Below, one piece after another: positions 1 through 9,379 of a DNA stretch of 64,000 nt; position 1 is the stretch's first letter, and every line of letters begins with the position of its first letter. This DNA is from Bradyrhizobium ottawaense (GTDB lineage: Bacteria > Pseudomonadota > Alphaproteobacteria > Rhizobiales > Xanthobacteraceae): positions 6,982,001 to 7,046,000 of the forward strand of contig NZ_CP029425.2 in NCBI RefSeq assembly GCF_002278135.3, read 5' to 3'. The position numbers were made by a program, and so were the translations under genes. Below the pieces are notes generated by a model. It was not told the DNA's origin. It did no database searches and was given only the letters and a program-made list of their open reading frames with translations.

Positions 1-248
1 CTCGTGCGCGCAACAGCCTCCAGGTGATGATTCATCATGGCCACGCTGACGGGCAGCGTGTTGTCGAATCCCAGGCAGACGTTTCCAACGCTATCGCCGA
101 CCAGGATGATATCGACAATGGGATCCGCGATGCGCGCCGCAACCGCATCGTAGGCGGTGGTCATCACGACACGCCGTCCTTTATCCTTCCACTGCTGCAG
201 TGCCGGAATCGTGACACGCTCTAGAGGCTGCTCTGAACTGTGGCTCAT
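1..248 (-). CDS. panB: 3-methyl-2-oxobutanoate hydroxymethyltransferase, N-terminal part (cut by window edge)
   Basis: Ketopantoate hydroxymethyltransferase makes ketopantoate from 2-oxoisovalerate and methylene-tetrahydrofolate, the first step to pantoate and pantothenate. I translated the minus strand from the ATG at 248. It reads [20 protein letters not shown] and then gives the PanB signatures [35 protein letters not shown] and [11 protein letters not shown], including the Mg-binding Asp of the VGDS motif. The frame stays open to base 1, so about 82 residues are visible and the rest (and perhaps panC) lies outside the window. With panD at 4.6-5.0 kb, two pantothenate genes flank the biotin genes. 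Confidence 0.85.
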   Translation of the reverse strand, partial: MSHSSEQPLERVTIPALQQWKDKGRRVVMTTAYDAVAARIADPIVDIILVGDSVGNVCLGFDNTLPVSVAMMNHHLEAVART

Positions 249-615
249 ATTGAATCCGCTCCGCACACACCGTCGGCGCTTCCTAGAGAACGCGGGAGAA
301 ACCTGTCAATGGCATGGAGGATGGAGATCCCAGTTGTCTAGAACTGGGGAACAGCGCAAAAACAGTCCAATGGTCGCGCAACCATGAGACAAGACCTTCC
401 TCATCCATTTCACCACCCGATGGCTCGTCTTCACGTGCAGTTTCAGCGGCTATGCCAGCCGCGCCCTCAATCGAGGAGCGGCGCTCGCGACGAGCCACCA
501 TCTGCACGCGTTTCTGGGCTGATTGCAGTCTCTCCAAACGGTGACGGCGACCGGACCGAGCGCAGATGCGCGCAGTGGGGACTTCGTCTTTAGGGCACAT
601 CTCCGTGTCTGCCCG
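249..615. other. intergenic, no supported gene
   Basis: Between panB and the small gene ending at 616, several short overlapping reading frames are open on both strands. None has a recognisable motif or a convincing ribosome-binding site, so I see nothing I can support here. Confidence 0.4.
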
Positions 616-825
616 CTAGGGGGACTCGTGAGACTCCTGCTTCGGCGCCTGCGCACCGAGCAAAGCAAACGGATGGCAGGCCAGGAACGTCCAAAGGTGA
701 CAGGCCGCCGTAAGCGCAGCGAGAGTCGCGGTCGAGTAGATGTCGTCGCGAACGCGCTCAGACCGCGCCAGCCTGCTGGCCCTGTAGGCCGTGAAGTCGA
801 TTATTTTTGCCGATGTTTCTGTCAC
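616..825 (-). CDS. small hypothetical protein
   Basis: A 69-residue frame starts at a GTG at 825 and reads MTETSAKIIDFTAYRASRLA, followed by a hydrophobic stretch TLAALTAACHLWTFLACH around residues 33-50 that may be one membrane segment. The N-terminal pattern AKIIDFTAYRA is, to my recollection, recurrent among short Bradyrhizobium proteins, which is the main reason for listing it. Function unknown. A chance frame cannot be excluded. Confidence 0.4.
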   Translation of the reverse strand: MTETSAKIIDFTAYRASRLARSERVRDDIYSTATLAALTAACHLWTFLACHPFALLGAQAPKQESHESP

Positions 826-898
826 TTGATTTCCACGTGCTCTAGAGGGCCACTCGAATTCTCTGACCAGGGCCGTACCGGCACAACTCAGTCCATTC

Positions 899-1084
899 CT
901 AAGCCGCTCGAAGCCAACGAAGCCATTTCTGATCGGCCTCCCGCCGCGCCTTGAAGCGGTTGACGCATCTCTTCGAGCAAAGAGCCGTTCGCCAGCAGTA
1001 ATGGCGGATCAGCCCAAACTTTCCGCCGCATATCGCGCAGCAAGTGGCTGAATGGTCGAGGGAATTACGGAAGCCAATGTGCAT
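899..1084 (-). CDS. small cysteine-rich (zinc-ribbon-like) hypothetical protein
   Basis: A 61-residue frame starts at ATG 1084 and carries CAICGGKFGLIRHYCWRTALCSKRC. This is a CxxC plus CSKxC arrangement that could bind zinc, followed by a basic tail NRFKARREADQKWLRWLRAA. The cysteine spacing and basic tail are unlikely in a random frame and resemble short uncharacterised proteins common in rhizobia. It runs with the 616-825 frame on the same strand. Function not known. Confidence 0.5.
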   Translation of the reverse strand: MHIGFRNSLDHSATCCAICGGKFGLIRHYCWRTALCSKRCVNRFKARREADQKWLRWLRAA

Positions 1085-1494
1085 TCTCGCCTCCTGTCAG
1101 ACATTTACCTAGGAAGCCCCGCTGCCCTCTGACCACAGCACCACGCGCGCACCGAAGGTGCGGCCCGCCCGGCGGTCCGTCTTCCTGGTTGTTGCAGCCA
1201 TCAAGAGCCTTGACTCTGATGTGCGGCTGCCTCGCGAAGCAGTACTTTCCGCAGATAGCCTCGCCGAGAATTTGGTCAAGATAATTGATTTCTCTATCGT
1301 GATTTACGCAATTCGCTCGACATTTCGGTCAAATGCTGCGCCTTGCATGACTAGCCCGCAGAATTACTGCGGCAGTTGGATCGGGAGCGCTTAAGTTGGG
1401 GGCTGCATCCTCGTTGCACTATCAAAAGCAGCAATACGGGCACTTTCCCTTCCAAGATCCTGTCACTGCAGACGATCGCACAGTCTCGTGCATC
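1085..1494. other. intergenic, no supported gene
   Basis: About 400 bases downstream of bioA (minus strand) without a recognisable gene. I see no clear hairpin with a T tract that would end the bio operon. Confidence 0.4.
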
Positions 1495-2760
1495 TCACAT
1501 CAGCAAGTCAGCAGCGTCGCGGATGGCAGTATAGATTTCATCAAGATCGGCCGCCGTAACGCAGTAAGGCGGCATCACGTAGATCGTGTTACCGAGTGGG
1601 CGTAACAGCAGATCCCGCGCTTGGAAGAAAGCCAAAAGCCTCGGACCGATGTCCGCCAGATAGCCAGCATCGCGCGTGTTGAGTTCAACCGCTGTGACTG
1701 TTCCTGTGCGCCGCACGTTTGCGAACCGTGAATCGAGGCGGAACGGCGCGAGTGCCTGTTCTTGCATCCTCGCCAAGGATGCCAGCCGCCAGCGATACTC
1801 CTGATCCTGCCATAGGTCCAGATTAGCCTTGGCGGCGGCACAGGCCACTGGATTGGCCGTATATGAGCTCGAATGAAAAAACGTACGCGTGCGATCTTCA
1901 GAATAATGCGCATCGAAAATATCGGCACGACACAGTGTGACGGCGAGCGGCAGCGCCCCAGCCGTGAGGCCTTTCGAATAGCAAGCAATATCGGGCGTGA
2001 CATCGGCCTGCTCACACGCAAACAAGGTACCCGTCCGGCCCCAGCCTGTCATGACCTCGTCCGCAATGAACAGGACGTCAAAGGCTTCGCAAATCCGCTT
2101 CATCTCTCTTAGCACCGAGGGCGAATACATCAGCATTCCACCGGCACCCAATATCAGGGGCTCCACGATAAAGGCTGCGGGATGTTCGTTTCGACACGCG
2201 TTTTCAAGCGCATCGAGAGCTCTTTGCTCACAATCTCTTGCCGGGAACGGAATCGAGGTCACCTCGAACATCAGCGCCCCGTAGGCCGCATTGAAGATGC
2301 CTCGGCTACCTACCGACATCGCCCCGATCGTGTCGCCATGGTACGAGTGCTGCATCACCACAATTTTGGTTCGCTCTCTTCCGGTATTGCGCCAGTAGCC
2401 GAGCGCCATTTTCAGCGCGACTTCGACGCTGGTGGACCCGCTATCGGAGAAGAACACATGTTCGAGCGCTGGGGAGGTGACCTTCAATAGTTCCGTCGCA
2501 ACCTGCTCAGCCGGGTCGTGAGTGTATCCGGCGAAGATGACCTGGTTGAGCTTGCCTGCCTGTTCTCGGATCGCGTTCACGATGCATGGATGGCAATGGC
2601 CGTGGGTCACGACCCACCAGGAGGAGATTGCATCGATAAGGCGTCGGCCATCTTCGGTGTAGAGATAGGCCCCTTCTCCCCGGACCACCTTCGTCATATC
2701 CCGCTGTAGAGCATGCTGCGTGAACGGATGCCAGATCGGCGACCTCTTAGCTGTCTTCAT
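1495..2760 (-). CDS. bioA: adenosylmethionine-8-amino-7-oxononanoate aminotransferase (DAPA synthase)
   Basis: This class III, PLP-dependent transaminase converts 7-keto-8-aminopelargonate to 7,8-diaminopelargonate with S-adenosylmethionine as amino donor, the third step of the biotin ring pathway. The 421-residue length is normal for the family. Visible landmarks are WHPFTQ near residue 10, the substrate-pocket motif [13 protein letters not shown] (47-59), [15 protein letters not shown] (105-119), HSYHGDT (138-144), [13 protein letters not shown] (232-244, Asp234 for the PLP ring nitrogen) and YSKGLTAG with the Schiff-base Lys263. It starts by a 4-base overlap with the end of bioD, so it is translationally coupled as the last gene of bioB-panD-bioF-bioD-bioA. 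A frameshifted remnant of a second bioA lies near 14.2-14.46 kb. Confidence 0.95.
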   Translation of the reverse strand: MKTAKRSPIWHPFTQHALQRDMTKVVRGEGAYLYTEDGRRLIDAISSWWVVTHGHCHPCIVNAIREQAGKLNQVIFAGYTHDPAEQVATELLKVTSPALEHVFFSDSGSTSVEVALKMALGYWRNTGRERTKIVVMQHSYHGDTIGAMSVGSRGIFNAAYGALMFEVTSIPFPARDCEQRALDALENACRNEHPAAFIVEPLILGAGGMLMYSPSVLREMKRICEAFDVLFIADEVMTGWGRTGTLFACEQADVTPDIACYSKGLTAGALPLAVTLCRADIFDAHYSEDRTRTFFHSSSYTANPVACAAAKANLDLWQDQEYRWRLASLARMQEQALAPFRLDSRFANVRRTGTVTAVELNTRDAGYLADIGPRLLAFFQARDLLLRPLGNTIYVMPPYCVTAADLDEIYTAIRDAADLLM

Positions 2761-3392
2761 AGGTTCAGGAAATCGCTGCTAACAAAGGAGTCTTTGAAAG
2801 CGGCCTGCAGCCTATCGTTTGTGAGGGGAACAAGCCACGGGAGCCGTCCCAACCAACGCACTCTCCCGATCTCGCAAACCGCGCTTTCAGTTTCGGCGTT
2901 TCTTTCGCCAATGAACGCAATCCCAAGGATTCGAATCTGACGCTTCCGCAGAGCCTCTATGGAGAGCAGGGAGTGATTGATTGTGCCCAGTCCCGTCCTT
3001 GCGCAAAGCACGACGGGAAGCTGCCAGCGCTCGAAGATGTCGATGTAAAGCGTGCGCGCTGTCAGCGGCACCATGAGTCCGCCGGCGCCTTCGATCACGA
3101 GTCGCCGCTCGCCGCTGTCCGGCAGTCCAAGCGTCTCTGTATCTATGCGAACGCCGTCGATCTCCGCTGAGTGATGGGGCGACGCGGGCGTCCGAAGTCG
3201 ATAGAGCTCCGGGACAATCCGATCGGACGAGAGGCCACCGAGGCGGCGGATGCACTCGGAGTCGATCTCTTGTTCGAGTCCAGCCTGGACCGGCTTCCAG
3301 TAATTCGCGCCGAGAAGCCCGGCGAGCCCTGCGGAGAATACCGTTTTGCCGACCCCGGTGTCCGTACCAGTCACGACGATCCGTTTATTCAT
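2757..3392 (-). CDS. bioD: dethiobiotin synthetase
   Basis: ATP-dependent carboxylase that closes the ureido ring of dethiobiotin from 7,8-diaminopelargonate and CO2. The 211-residue protein begins [19 protein letters not shown], the P-loop of the BioD family with Lys16. It continues with YWKPVQAGL (about 31-39, the catalytic Lys region), the [12 protein letters not shown] segment (about 99-110) and [18 protein letters not shown] (about 126-143). It overlaps bioF upstream and bioA downstream by 4 bases each, the usual sign of translational coupling in a biotin operon. Confidence 0.95.
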   Translation of the reverse strand: MNKRIVVTGTDTGVGKTVFSAGLAGLLGANYWKPVQAGLEQEIDSECIRRLGGLSSDRIVPELYRLRTPASPHHSAEIDGVRIDTETLGLPDSGERRLVIEGAGGLMVPLTARTLYIDIFERWQLPVVLCARTGLGTINHSLLSIEALRKRQIRILGIAFIGERNAETESAVCEIGRVRWLGRLPWLVPLTNDRLQAAFKDSFVSSDFLNL

Positions 3393-4543
3393 CGAAACGA
3401 GCCCCTCGTCACCTCAACCAGCGCATCGAGCATCGCGCGCACGTCCGCTTCGCCAACATTGAGTGTCAACGAAATTCGCAAGCGGGCGGTGCCTGCAGGG
3501 ACGGTTGGCGGCCGAATTCCGCGGATATCGAAGCCGCGCGCCTGCAGAGCAGAGGCAAGTCGCATTGCATGAGCATTGTCACCTACGATGTAGGGCACGA
3601 TCTGAGAGGTCGATGGTGTGCGCAAACCAAGCGAGGTGATCTGCCGATGCGCGAACGCAACGAGTTTGGCCAGCCGTTGCTGCCGCTCCGGCTCTTTCTG
3701 CAGGGTGAGGAGTGCCTCTCGAACGGCAACGGCCATCAATGGTGATGGGGCGGTGGCAAAAATAAACGGACGGCAGCGGTTGACCATGAAATCGCGCAAG
3801 ATGCCGGAGGCCGTAACAAGTGCACCCGCCGCACCGAGCGCTTTGCCGCAGGTATGAACGACGATGAGATTTTCGCGCTTGTCATAAGGGGCCGTGAGCC
3901 CTCGTCCTTGATGCCCGTAAGCGCCTGTGGCATGTGCCTCGTCCACGATCAGAAACGCGTCTTGGCGATCGGCGATTGCCACTAGCTCTTCGAGTGGAGC
4001 GAAGTCGCCATCCATACTGTAGAGACTTTCGGCCACAATCCACACGCGGCCCGCTCCACCTTTGTTTCGCCAGGCGCGAATTGCGTCTTCGACTGACTGG
4101 GGATCATTGTGCGCGTGAATTCGACACTCTGCGCGACCGGCCCGCGCCCCCTCGTGAATACTGGCGTGCACGAGCGAATCGAGAACGAGCAGATCGCCGC
4201 GCTGCGGGAGCGTTGTCAGGAGGGCAAAATTTGCGATGTAGCCGCCTCCAAAGAAAAGCGCTGCCTCCGCGCCAAAGAACTGAGCCGCTTCTGTTTCGAG
4301 CCGTTCATGCTCCTCGCAATTGCCGCGCAGAAGCCGCGACCCGCCGGCTCCAACCGGAGTGCCCGCCTCGAGCGCGGCGACCATCGCCTTTTTGATGCGC
4401 GAGGCGTTCCCGAGCGCCAGATAGTCGTTCGATGCGAAATCGATCCCCACGCGCGGCTTGAGGCAGCGCAGCCGTTTATCTTCGTTCAAGGCATTCAACG
4501 CTGCGACGTAGGGACTAAGTCTTGCTGTCTGGATCGACCGCAT
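3389..4543 (-). CDS. bioF: 8-amino-7-oxononanoate synthase
   Basis: PLP enzyme of the alpha-oxoamine synthase family that condenses pimeloyl-thioester with alanine to start the biotin bicycle. The 384 residues show [10 protein letters not shown] (36-45), [11 protein letters not shown] (65-75), the aminotransferase fold I segment [17 protein letters not shown] (199-215) and [11 protein letters not shown] with Schiff-base Lys234. Length is normal. It overlaps bioD by 4 bases and lies 76 bases downstream of panD on the same strand. No pimeloyl-forming genes (bioC/H/Z) are seen in the window. Confidence 0.95.
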   Translation of the reverse strand: MRSIQTARLSPYVAALNALNEDKRLRCLKPRVGIDFASNDYLALGNASRIKKAMVAALEAGTPVGAGGSRLLRGNCEEHERLETEAAQFFGAEAALFFGGGYIANFALLTTLPQRGDLLVLDSLVHASIHEGARAGRAECRIHAHNDPQSVEDAIRAWRNKGGAGRVWIVAESLYSMDGDFAPLEELVAIADRQDAFLIVDEAHATGAYGHQGRGLTAPYDKRENLIVVHTCGKALGAAGALVTASGILRDFMVNRCRPFIFATAPSPLMAVAVREALLTLQKEPERQQRLAKLVAFAHRQITSLGLRTPSTSQIVPYIVGDNAHAMRLASALQARGFDIRGIRPPTVPAGTARLRISLTLNVGEADVRAMLDALVEVTRGSFR

Positions 4544-4619
4544 TCATCACTCCGAGGATCGCATCAAATCACGCAAAAGATGCGTTGGCCGTTTAAGAAG
4601 GAAGGATGGCCCGTTAGGT

Positions 4620-4973
4620 TCAACTTGCCAGGATGCGATTATCTCGGTCCACACGCACAACGCGTGGCTTGAACTTCTTTGCTTCGGCCTCATCGAATGA
4701 GGCATATGCAACGATAATGATCTTGTCTCCGGGCATCACCAGTCGGGCAGCCGCACCGTTCAGGCTCATCGTACCAGACATCGGCGGCGCCTCGATCACG
4801 TAGGTGGCAAAGCGCGTCCCTGTTTCTACATTGTAGATTTCGACGCGCTCGTTGATCACCATTCCTGCTGCCTCCAGGAGCGTACGATCTATCGAGATCG
4901 AGCCTTCATAGTGCAGATCAGCTTCGGTCACTGAGGCGCGATGGATTTTGCCCTTCATCAAAGTTATCTGCAT
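4620..4973 (-). CDS. panD: aspartate 1-decarboxylase precursor
   Basis: Pyruvoyl-dependent decarboxylase that makes beta-alanine for pantothenate. The 117-residue precursor carries the self-cleavage site YEGSISID, so the chain is predicted to split between Gly24 and Ser25, Ser25 becoming the pyruvoyl group. Lys9 and the [19 protein letters not shown] strand (about 43-61) also fit PanD, as does [19 protein letters not shown] (about 73-91). It sits inside the biotin operon, 49 bases after bioB and 76 before bioF. Placing beta-alanine synthesis between two biotin genes links the two vitamins in one transcript. Confidence 0.93.
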   Translation of the reverse strand: MQITLMKGKIHRASVTEADLHYEGSISIDRTLLEAAGMVINERVEIYNVETGTRFATYVIEAPPMSGTMSLNGAAARLVMPGDKIIIVAYASFDEAEAKKFKPRVVRVDRDNRILAS

Positions 4974-5022
4974 TTCTCACCTAGGCTGGTGTAGGGGCAA
5001 CATATTGGGCGCGCTGCTTCCG

Positions 5023-6018
5023 TCAGGCGAGCCCGGACGTGATGCCGAGCCGGGCCAGCAGATCCGCGTCGCGATCAACTTTCGGGTTATTGGTGGTCAA
5101 GAGCACGTCGCCGACGAAGATTGAATTTGCGCCGGCCAAGAAGCAAAGCGCCTGCAATTCATCGGTCATGTATTGCCGCCCGGCGGACAAGCGAACCACA
5201 CTCCTCGGCATCATGACCCGCGCGGTCGCCAGCAGCCGGACCAGCGCGATCGGATCGGGAGGCTCCGCGGTGTCTTCCACCGGTACGCCCTCAATCTTGT
5301 TCCACAGGTTGATCGGCACGCTTTCGGGATAGTTGGGAAGATTGGCGAGCAACACGAGCATACCTAGGCGGTCCTCGACGCGCTCGCCCATGCCGATAAT
5401 CCCGCCGCAGCAGATCTTGATGCCGGCATCGCGCACATGCGCCAGCGTATCGATGCGGTCCTGGAGGCTGCGGGTGGTGATGATCTTGCTGTAAAACTCG
5501 GGCGATGTGTCGACGTTGTGATTGTAGAAGTCAAGGCCGGCCTCGGCGAGGCGCGCGGCATGCTTCGGTGTCAGCGTGCCGAGCGTGACACACGTTTCCA
5601 TGCCGAGACCTTTGACCGCGTTGACCATGTCGCAGACGGAATCAAGATCGCGATCTTTTGGCGTGCGCCAGGCCGCGGCCATGCAGAAGCGCGTAGCGCC
5701 GGCATCCTTCGCGCGCTGTGCGGTCGCAACCACATCGGCGCAACGCATCAGACGGGTCGCTTTCAGGCCGGTCGCGTAATGCGCGCTTTGCGAGCAGTAG
5801 CCGCAGTCCTCCGGACAGCCGCCGGTCTTGATGCTGAGCAGGCTCGCAGTTTCGACGTGGTTTGGATCGAAGTTCTTGCGATGAGCGCGCTGCGCCTGAA
5901 GCATCAGGTCGGCAAAAGGAAGGTCGTAGAGCGCCTTAGCCTCTTCGACGTTCCAATGATTACGAACCTGCGCCCCGTTGCTAGCTTTCTTTCGTTGGAC
6001 TTGCACAGCAGCATCCAT
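5023..6018 (-). CDS. bioB: biotin synthase
   Basis: Radical-SAM enzyme inserting sulfur into dethiobiotin. The 331-residue protein has the 4Fe-4S/SAM triad [10 protein letters not shown] with Cys68, Cys72 and Cys75, the biotin-synthase stretch [17 protein letters not shown], and the [12 protein letters not shown] and [10 protein letters not shown] motifs. The second-cluster region near the C-terminus reads [12 protein letters not shown] and the end is [15 protein letters not shown]. Start at ATG 6018. It is the promoter-proximal gene of bioB-panD-bioF-bioD-bioA, and two BioR-box-like sites lie 18-46 bases upstream of its start codon. Confidence 0.96.
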   Translation of the reverse strand: MDAAVQVQRKKASNGAQVRNHWNVEEAKALYDLPFADLMLQAQRAHRKNFDPNHVETASLLSIKTGGCPEDCGYCSQSAHYATGLKATRLMRCADVVATAQRAKDAGATRFCMAAAWRTPKDRDLDSVCDMVNAVKGLGMETCVTLGTLTPKHAARLAEAGLDFYNHNVDTSPEFYSKIITTRSLQDRIDTLAHVRDAGIKICCGGIIGMGERVEDRLGMLVLLANLPNYPESVPINLWNKIEGVPVEDTAEPPDPIALVRLLATARVMMPRSVVRLSAGRQYMTDELQALCFLAGANSIFVGDVLLTTNNPKVDRDADLLARLGITSGLA

Positions 6019-6035
6019 AACCCAATCTCGCTCAG

Positions 6036-6045
6036 TTGTAGATAA
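6036..6045. promoter_or_regulatory. BioR-box-like operator (site 1)
   Basis: TTGTAGATAA differs at one base from TTATAGATAA, the complement of the TTATCTATAA form of the palindromic box bound by the GntR-family biotin repressor BioR in alphaproteobacteria. It sits just upstream of bioB and close to the divergent regulator gene. Basis: motif match plus context; binding not shown. Confidence 0.6.
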
Positions 6046-6054
6046 TCGCGTGAA

Positions 6055-6064
6055 TTATCTATAG
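6055..6064. promoter_or_regulatory. BioR-box-like operator (site 2)
   Basis: TTATCTATAG matches the BioR consensus at nine of ten positions. Together with site 1 it brackets the expected bioB promoter. A weaker third copy (GGTAGATAATCTATG, about 6121-6135) overlaps the start codon of the divergent regulator, which would allow autoregulation. Confidence 0.65.
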
Positions 6065-6132
6065 TCATCGCCCTCGAAGAGATGCTAATCGAGCTGCCTC
6101 GCAAATGCACCGATTATTGCGGTAGATAATCT

Positions 6133-6768
6133 ATGATCACTGCTGACAACATGACGATGGTCGCGCGCATCGCGGACTCAATCGCTGAGCGCATTATCAG
6201 CGGCGCCTTAGCGCCAGGCGCACCACTCCGTCAGGATCACGTTGCACGAGAATTCAATTCCAGCCACGTCCCCGTGCGCGAGGCCTTTCGGCACCTGCAG
6301 GCACAACATCTTGTTGTCGCTGTGCCGCGTCGCGGTGTTCGGGTTGCCCCGCTCGATACCCGTTCAGTGAAGGAGATCGCCGAAATGCGCGCCGCGCTCG
6401 AGGTGGTGGCATTGCGCCATTCGGGGCCAAGACTGACAACAGCTCATTTGGCTCAAATCGAGCTCGCCCTAATCGAAGGAGACAATGCAAAGACGATCGA
6501 GGAGTTTGAGATGGCCAACCGCGCCTTTCACCAAGCCTTGGTCGCGCCGTGCGGAATGCCGCGTCTGCTCGCGAGCCTCGATGGATTGCAGCTTGCCAAT
6601 TCTCGATTGGTGTTCGCGATGGCGCGATCGGTGGGCTGGCGACCGCGCTCCAATCAAGATCACCGCCTGATTCTGCAAGCCCTGCGAACGCGCAACGTCG
6701 ATCACGCCTGTAACCTGCTCACGCGGCACATTCAAACCATTGAGCGACTTGCCCTTCCGGCGTCCTGA
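6133..6768 (+). CDS. bioR: GntR-family transcriptional regulator, probable biotin repressor BioR
   Basis: A 211-residue regulator of the FCD subgroup of GntR proteins. The N-terminal winged helix covers about residues 8-75 (IADSIAERIISGALAPGAPL, then HVAREFNSSHVPVREAFRHL as the recognition helix region and PRRGVRVAPL as the wing). A helical FCD effector domain follows, with FEMANRAFHQALVAPCGMPRLL near 125-145 and NQDHRLILQAL near 175-185. It is divergent from bioB with BioR-type boxes between them. BioR-type repressors take the place of the BirA repressor function in many alphaproteobacteria, so position and binding sites together support the name; the fold alone would only give GntR/FCD. Start ATG 6133. 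Confidence 0.75.
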   Translation: MITADNMTMVARIADSIAERIISGALAPGAPLRQDHVAREFNSSHVPVREAFRHLQAQHLVVAVPRRGVRVAPLDTRSVKEIAEMRAALEVVALRHSGPRLTTAHLAQIELALIEGDNAKTIEEFEMANRAFHQALVAPCGMPRLLASLDGLQLANSRLVFAMARSVGWRPRSNQDHRLILQALRTRNVDHACNLLTRHIQTIERLALPAS

Positions 6769-6903
6769 GCAAATCTGGCAAGCTCCATTGCAGATCGCCG
6801 ACGGTTGCAAGCGACGATCATGCGGCAAGCGACTAGCCTCATTGCAACCGAATCTATTCCCAGATAGTTATGGCACCCGCTAGCGACATCTCCACGGACG
6901 GCC

Positions 6904-7221
6904 ATGATTCGTCACATCGTTTTCTTCAGCGCCAAGGACGAGGCGCATATCCACCAGATCATCGAAGGTCTTTCGCTTCTCAGCACGATACCGCATGCGC
7001 GCCGGCTTGAGGTTGCCCGTAACCGCAAGACCGATCAGCTCGGCAACGATATCGACATCGTGGTCTATGGTGAGTTCGACAGCGAGACAGAGCTCGCAGC
7101 GTACAAAGCGCACGATCTCTACCAGGAATCGATTAAACGGGTCCGACCGCTCCGCGAGCTGCGGTTCGCGGCCGACTACGATGTATCAACAGATACCCCT
7201 TTCGCCTCCACGGCAGGATGA
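6904..7221 (+). CDS. Dabb (stress-responsive alpha/beta barrel) domain protein
   Basis: A 105-residue protein that begins MIRHIVFFSAKDEAHIHQI and continues with the strand-helix pattern of the Dabb ferredoxin-like fold. Features are the MIRHIVFF first strand, IPHARRLEVARN, DIDIVVYGEFDSETELAAYKAHDLYQ and a C-terminal strand RPLRELRFAADYD. Members are small dimeric proteins of mostly unknown role. It follows bioR on the same strand by 135 bases and precedes pabB. No link to biotin is evident beyond position. Confidence 0.8.
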   Translation: MIRHIVFFSAKDEAHIHQIIEGLSLLSTIPHARRLEVARNRKTDQLGNDIDIVVYGEFDSETELAAYKAHDLYQESIKRVRPLRELRFAADYDVSTDTPFASTAG

Positions 7222-7359
7222 TCCTGGTGCTGTCGCAGCAAAAAGTCCGCCGCCGGCGTAACTTGGCAATGGGCCTCATGTTTCGGCCCAGCACAGATAA
7301 GAGTCATTCTCATCGGTGGGGCAACAGATGGAACGGCACTTTCACGACGTCAGCCGCCT

Positions 7360-8769
7360 GTGACCGATAACCCGATGTACGTTCGCGAGTTGCAGTGGGT
7401 TGAACCTGTCACAGCGATGCGACGTCTTGGGCATCGATCGCATCTCACGTTTCTCGATAGCGCAGCAAGGCACGAGCTGCTTGGGCGCTACTCATATCTA
7501 ACGTGCGACCCCTTCAGCACCTACAGGGTCGCGAACGGCCAAGCCAGTTGGAACGGACTGACTCTCGAGGCCGATCCATGGAAGGTCCTTCGCACGCTAC
7601 TCGCGAAGTACCCGCAAGAGCATCGTCCCGATCTCCCGCCATTCCAGGGAGGAGCGGCAGGCTACCTTGCCTACGACATGAACAGGACATTGGAGCGATT
7701 GTCTGCCCCGCCAATTGCCGGTCTGGGTTTGCCCCGATCCATCCTGCATTTCTATGACGTGGTCATCAGCTTCGACCACCGGGATAACAAATGCTGGATC
7801 GTCTCGACCGGATGGCCGGAGCAGGATCGCGTGCGACGGAGCGAACGAGCGCTTCGTCGAGCCGACGAGTTTGCAGCATTGCTTGCCGGTCCAAACGCGC
7901 CACAGAAGGGTTGTCCCAGCAAAGCGGGCGCGTGGCGCTCGAACTTCAGCCGCGACGGCTACATTGCGGCGGTACAACGCGTGATCGACTTGATTCTCGC
8001 GGGTGACGTGTTCCAGACAAATATTGCGCAGCGTTTCAGCACCCGCCTGTCGACCTCGTTTGATCCGCTCGCCTTCTATTGCCAGCTACGATCATTGAAT
8101 CCGGCGCCTTTTGCGGCCCTGCTGCGATGGGGAAAGCTGACCATCGCATCAAGTTCGCCGGAACGATTCCTGAAACTTGAGGGGCGACAAGTCGAGACAC
8201 GCCCCATCAAGGGCACGATAGCGCGTTCGCCTGATCCCAAGGAAGACCACCGCCGTGCGGCTGCTCTCCTCGCTTCCGAAAAGGATCAGGCCGAGAACAC
8301 GATGATTGTCGACCTTTTGCGTAACGATCTGTCACGCGTTTGCACTGCGCATTCGGTCGGGGTTCCGGCCCTATGCAATCTCGAGTCCTATGCCTCGGTG
8401 CACCATCTCGTGTCGATCGTTACGGGGAAACTTGCCGGAGACGAAGACGCCGTTAGCCTGCTCCGCGCTTGCTTTCCCGGCGGCTCCATTACGGGAGCGC
8501 CAAAGCCGCGGTCGATGGAAATTATTACAGAAATCGAGCGCATAGCGCGAGAGGTCTATTGTGGGGCGATCGGCTTCATCGGCTTCAACGGGCACATGGA
8601 CACCAGTATTGCGATCCGCACTGTCACGATCGACGGCGACCTGGCTGTGTTTCATGCGGGCAGCGGTATAACGGCCCTGTCGAAGCCCGAGGCCGAATAC
8701 GAGGAAACGCTCACCAAGGCAGAGCGAATCTTTGATGCATTTGGTACTGAACCAGCTGGTGCATTTTGA
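7360..8769 (+). CDS. pabB: aminodeoxychorismate synthase component I
   Basis: Chorismate-using enzyme that, with PabA, makes 4-amino-4-deoxychorismate for p-aminobenzoate and folate. The 469-residue protein starts at a GTG (an in-frame ATG lies 15 bases later). It has an N-terminal anthranilate-synthase-I-like domain (FLDSAARHELLGRYSYL, FQGGAAGYLAYD near 95-106) and the catalytic chorismate-binding domain from about 195. The motif RPIKGT with Lys284 separates PabB, which uses this lysine, from anthranilate synthase TrpE, which has Ala there. Other matches are FQTNIAQRF, SSSPERFL, ENTMIVDLLRND and FPGGSITGAPK. The stop overlaps the pabA start by 4 bases. Confidence 0.88.
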   Translation: MTDNPMYVRELQWVEPVTAMRRLGHRSHLTFLDSAARHELLGRYSYLTCDPFSTYRVANGQASWNGLTLEADPWKVLRTLLAKYPQEHRPDLPPFQGGAAGYLAYDMNRTLERLSAPPIAGLGLPRSILHFYDVVISFDHRDNKCWIVSTGWPEQDRVRRSERALRRADEFAALLAGPNAPQKGCPSKAGAWRSNFSRDGYIAAVQRVIDLILAGDVFQTNIAQRFSTRLSTSFDPLAFYCQLRSLNPAPFAALLRWGKLTIASSSPERFLKLEGRQVETRPIKGTIARSPDPKEDHRRAAALLASEKDQAENTMIVDLLRNDLSRVCTAHSVGVPALCNLESYASVHHLVSIVTGKLAGDEDAVSLLRACFPGGSITGAPKPRSMEIITEIERIAREVYCGAIGFIGFNGHMDTSIAIRTVTIDGDLAVFHAGSGITALSKPEAEYEETLTKAERIFDAFGTEPAGAF

Positions 8770-9362
8770 TTGTCATCGTCGATAATTACGATTCCTTCGT
8801 GTTCAATATTGCCCGCTATTTCCACAAGCTCAGTGAAGCAACGGAAGTGATCCGAAACGACGCTATCAGCATCAGCGAGCTCGTTGGTCTCAACCCGCGC
8901 GCGGTGGTCATATCGCCCGGCCCCTGCACCCCAACTGAGGCAGGAATATCGACAGCAGTGGTTCGCGAACTTTCAGGACGCGTACCAATTCTCGGCATCT
9001 GCCTTGGACATCAGTGTATTGCAAGCGTTTTCGGAGGACGGGTGGCGCGTGCGCGTCGGCCCATGCACGGTCGGCGCTCATACGTTGCGCATGACGGCCG
9101 AGGGTTATTCAAGGGACTGCCAACCCCGCTTGACGTCGGACGCTACCATTCTCTTATCGTCGCGCTTGATCAGTCATGTGCGCAGAACCTCGTAGTGACA
9201 GCGCGTTCGGAGGAAGGCGAGATCATGGCCCTCACGCACGGCTATTATCCCACCTATGGGGTCCAGTTCCATCCCGAGTCGATACTTACCTCACAGGGGC
9301 ACGTCCTGCTTAAGAACTTCTTGCGACTCGCACAGGATTTCCGAAACCGCGCGGAGCAATGA
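8766..9362 (+). CDS. pabA: aminodeoxychorismate synthase glutamine amidotransferase component
   Basis: Class I glutamine amidotransferase subunit that releases ammonia for PabB. The 198-residue protein starts at a TTG inside the last codons of pabB (overlap TTGA), so the two are coupled. It begins MIVIVDNYDSFVFNIARYF, has VVISPGPCTPTEAGIS near 48-62, the nucleophile elbow GICLGHQ with Cys79, and GVQFHPESILT with His169 and Glu171 completing the triad. The same fold serves TrpG, but the partner gene is PabB-type. With bio and pan genes this makes a third B-vitamin precursor pathway in 9 kb. Confidence 0.88.
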   Translation: MIVIVDNYDSFVFNIARYFHKLSEATEVIRNDAISISELVGLNPRAVVISPGPCTPTEAGISTAVVRELSGRVPILGICLGHQCIASVFGGRVARARRPMHGRRSYVAHDGRGLFKGLPTPLDVGRYHSLIVALDQSCAQNLVVTARSEEGEIMALTHGYYPTYGVQFHPESILTSQGHVLLKNFLRLAQDFRNRAEQ

Positions 9363-9379
9363 GAGGCTCGGCCTGCCAA

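Noticed and set aside
283..600. 105-codon minus-strand open frame
   Set aside because: Arg-rich composition, overlapping frames on both strands and no motif; likely chance in GC-rich DNA.
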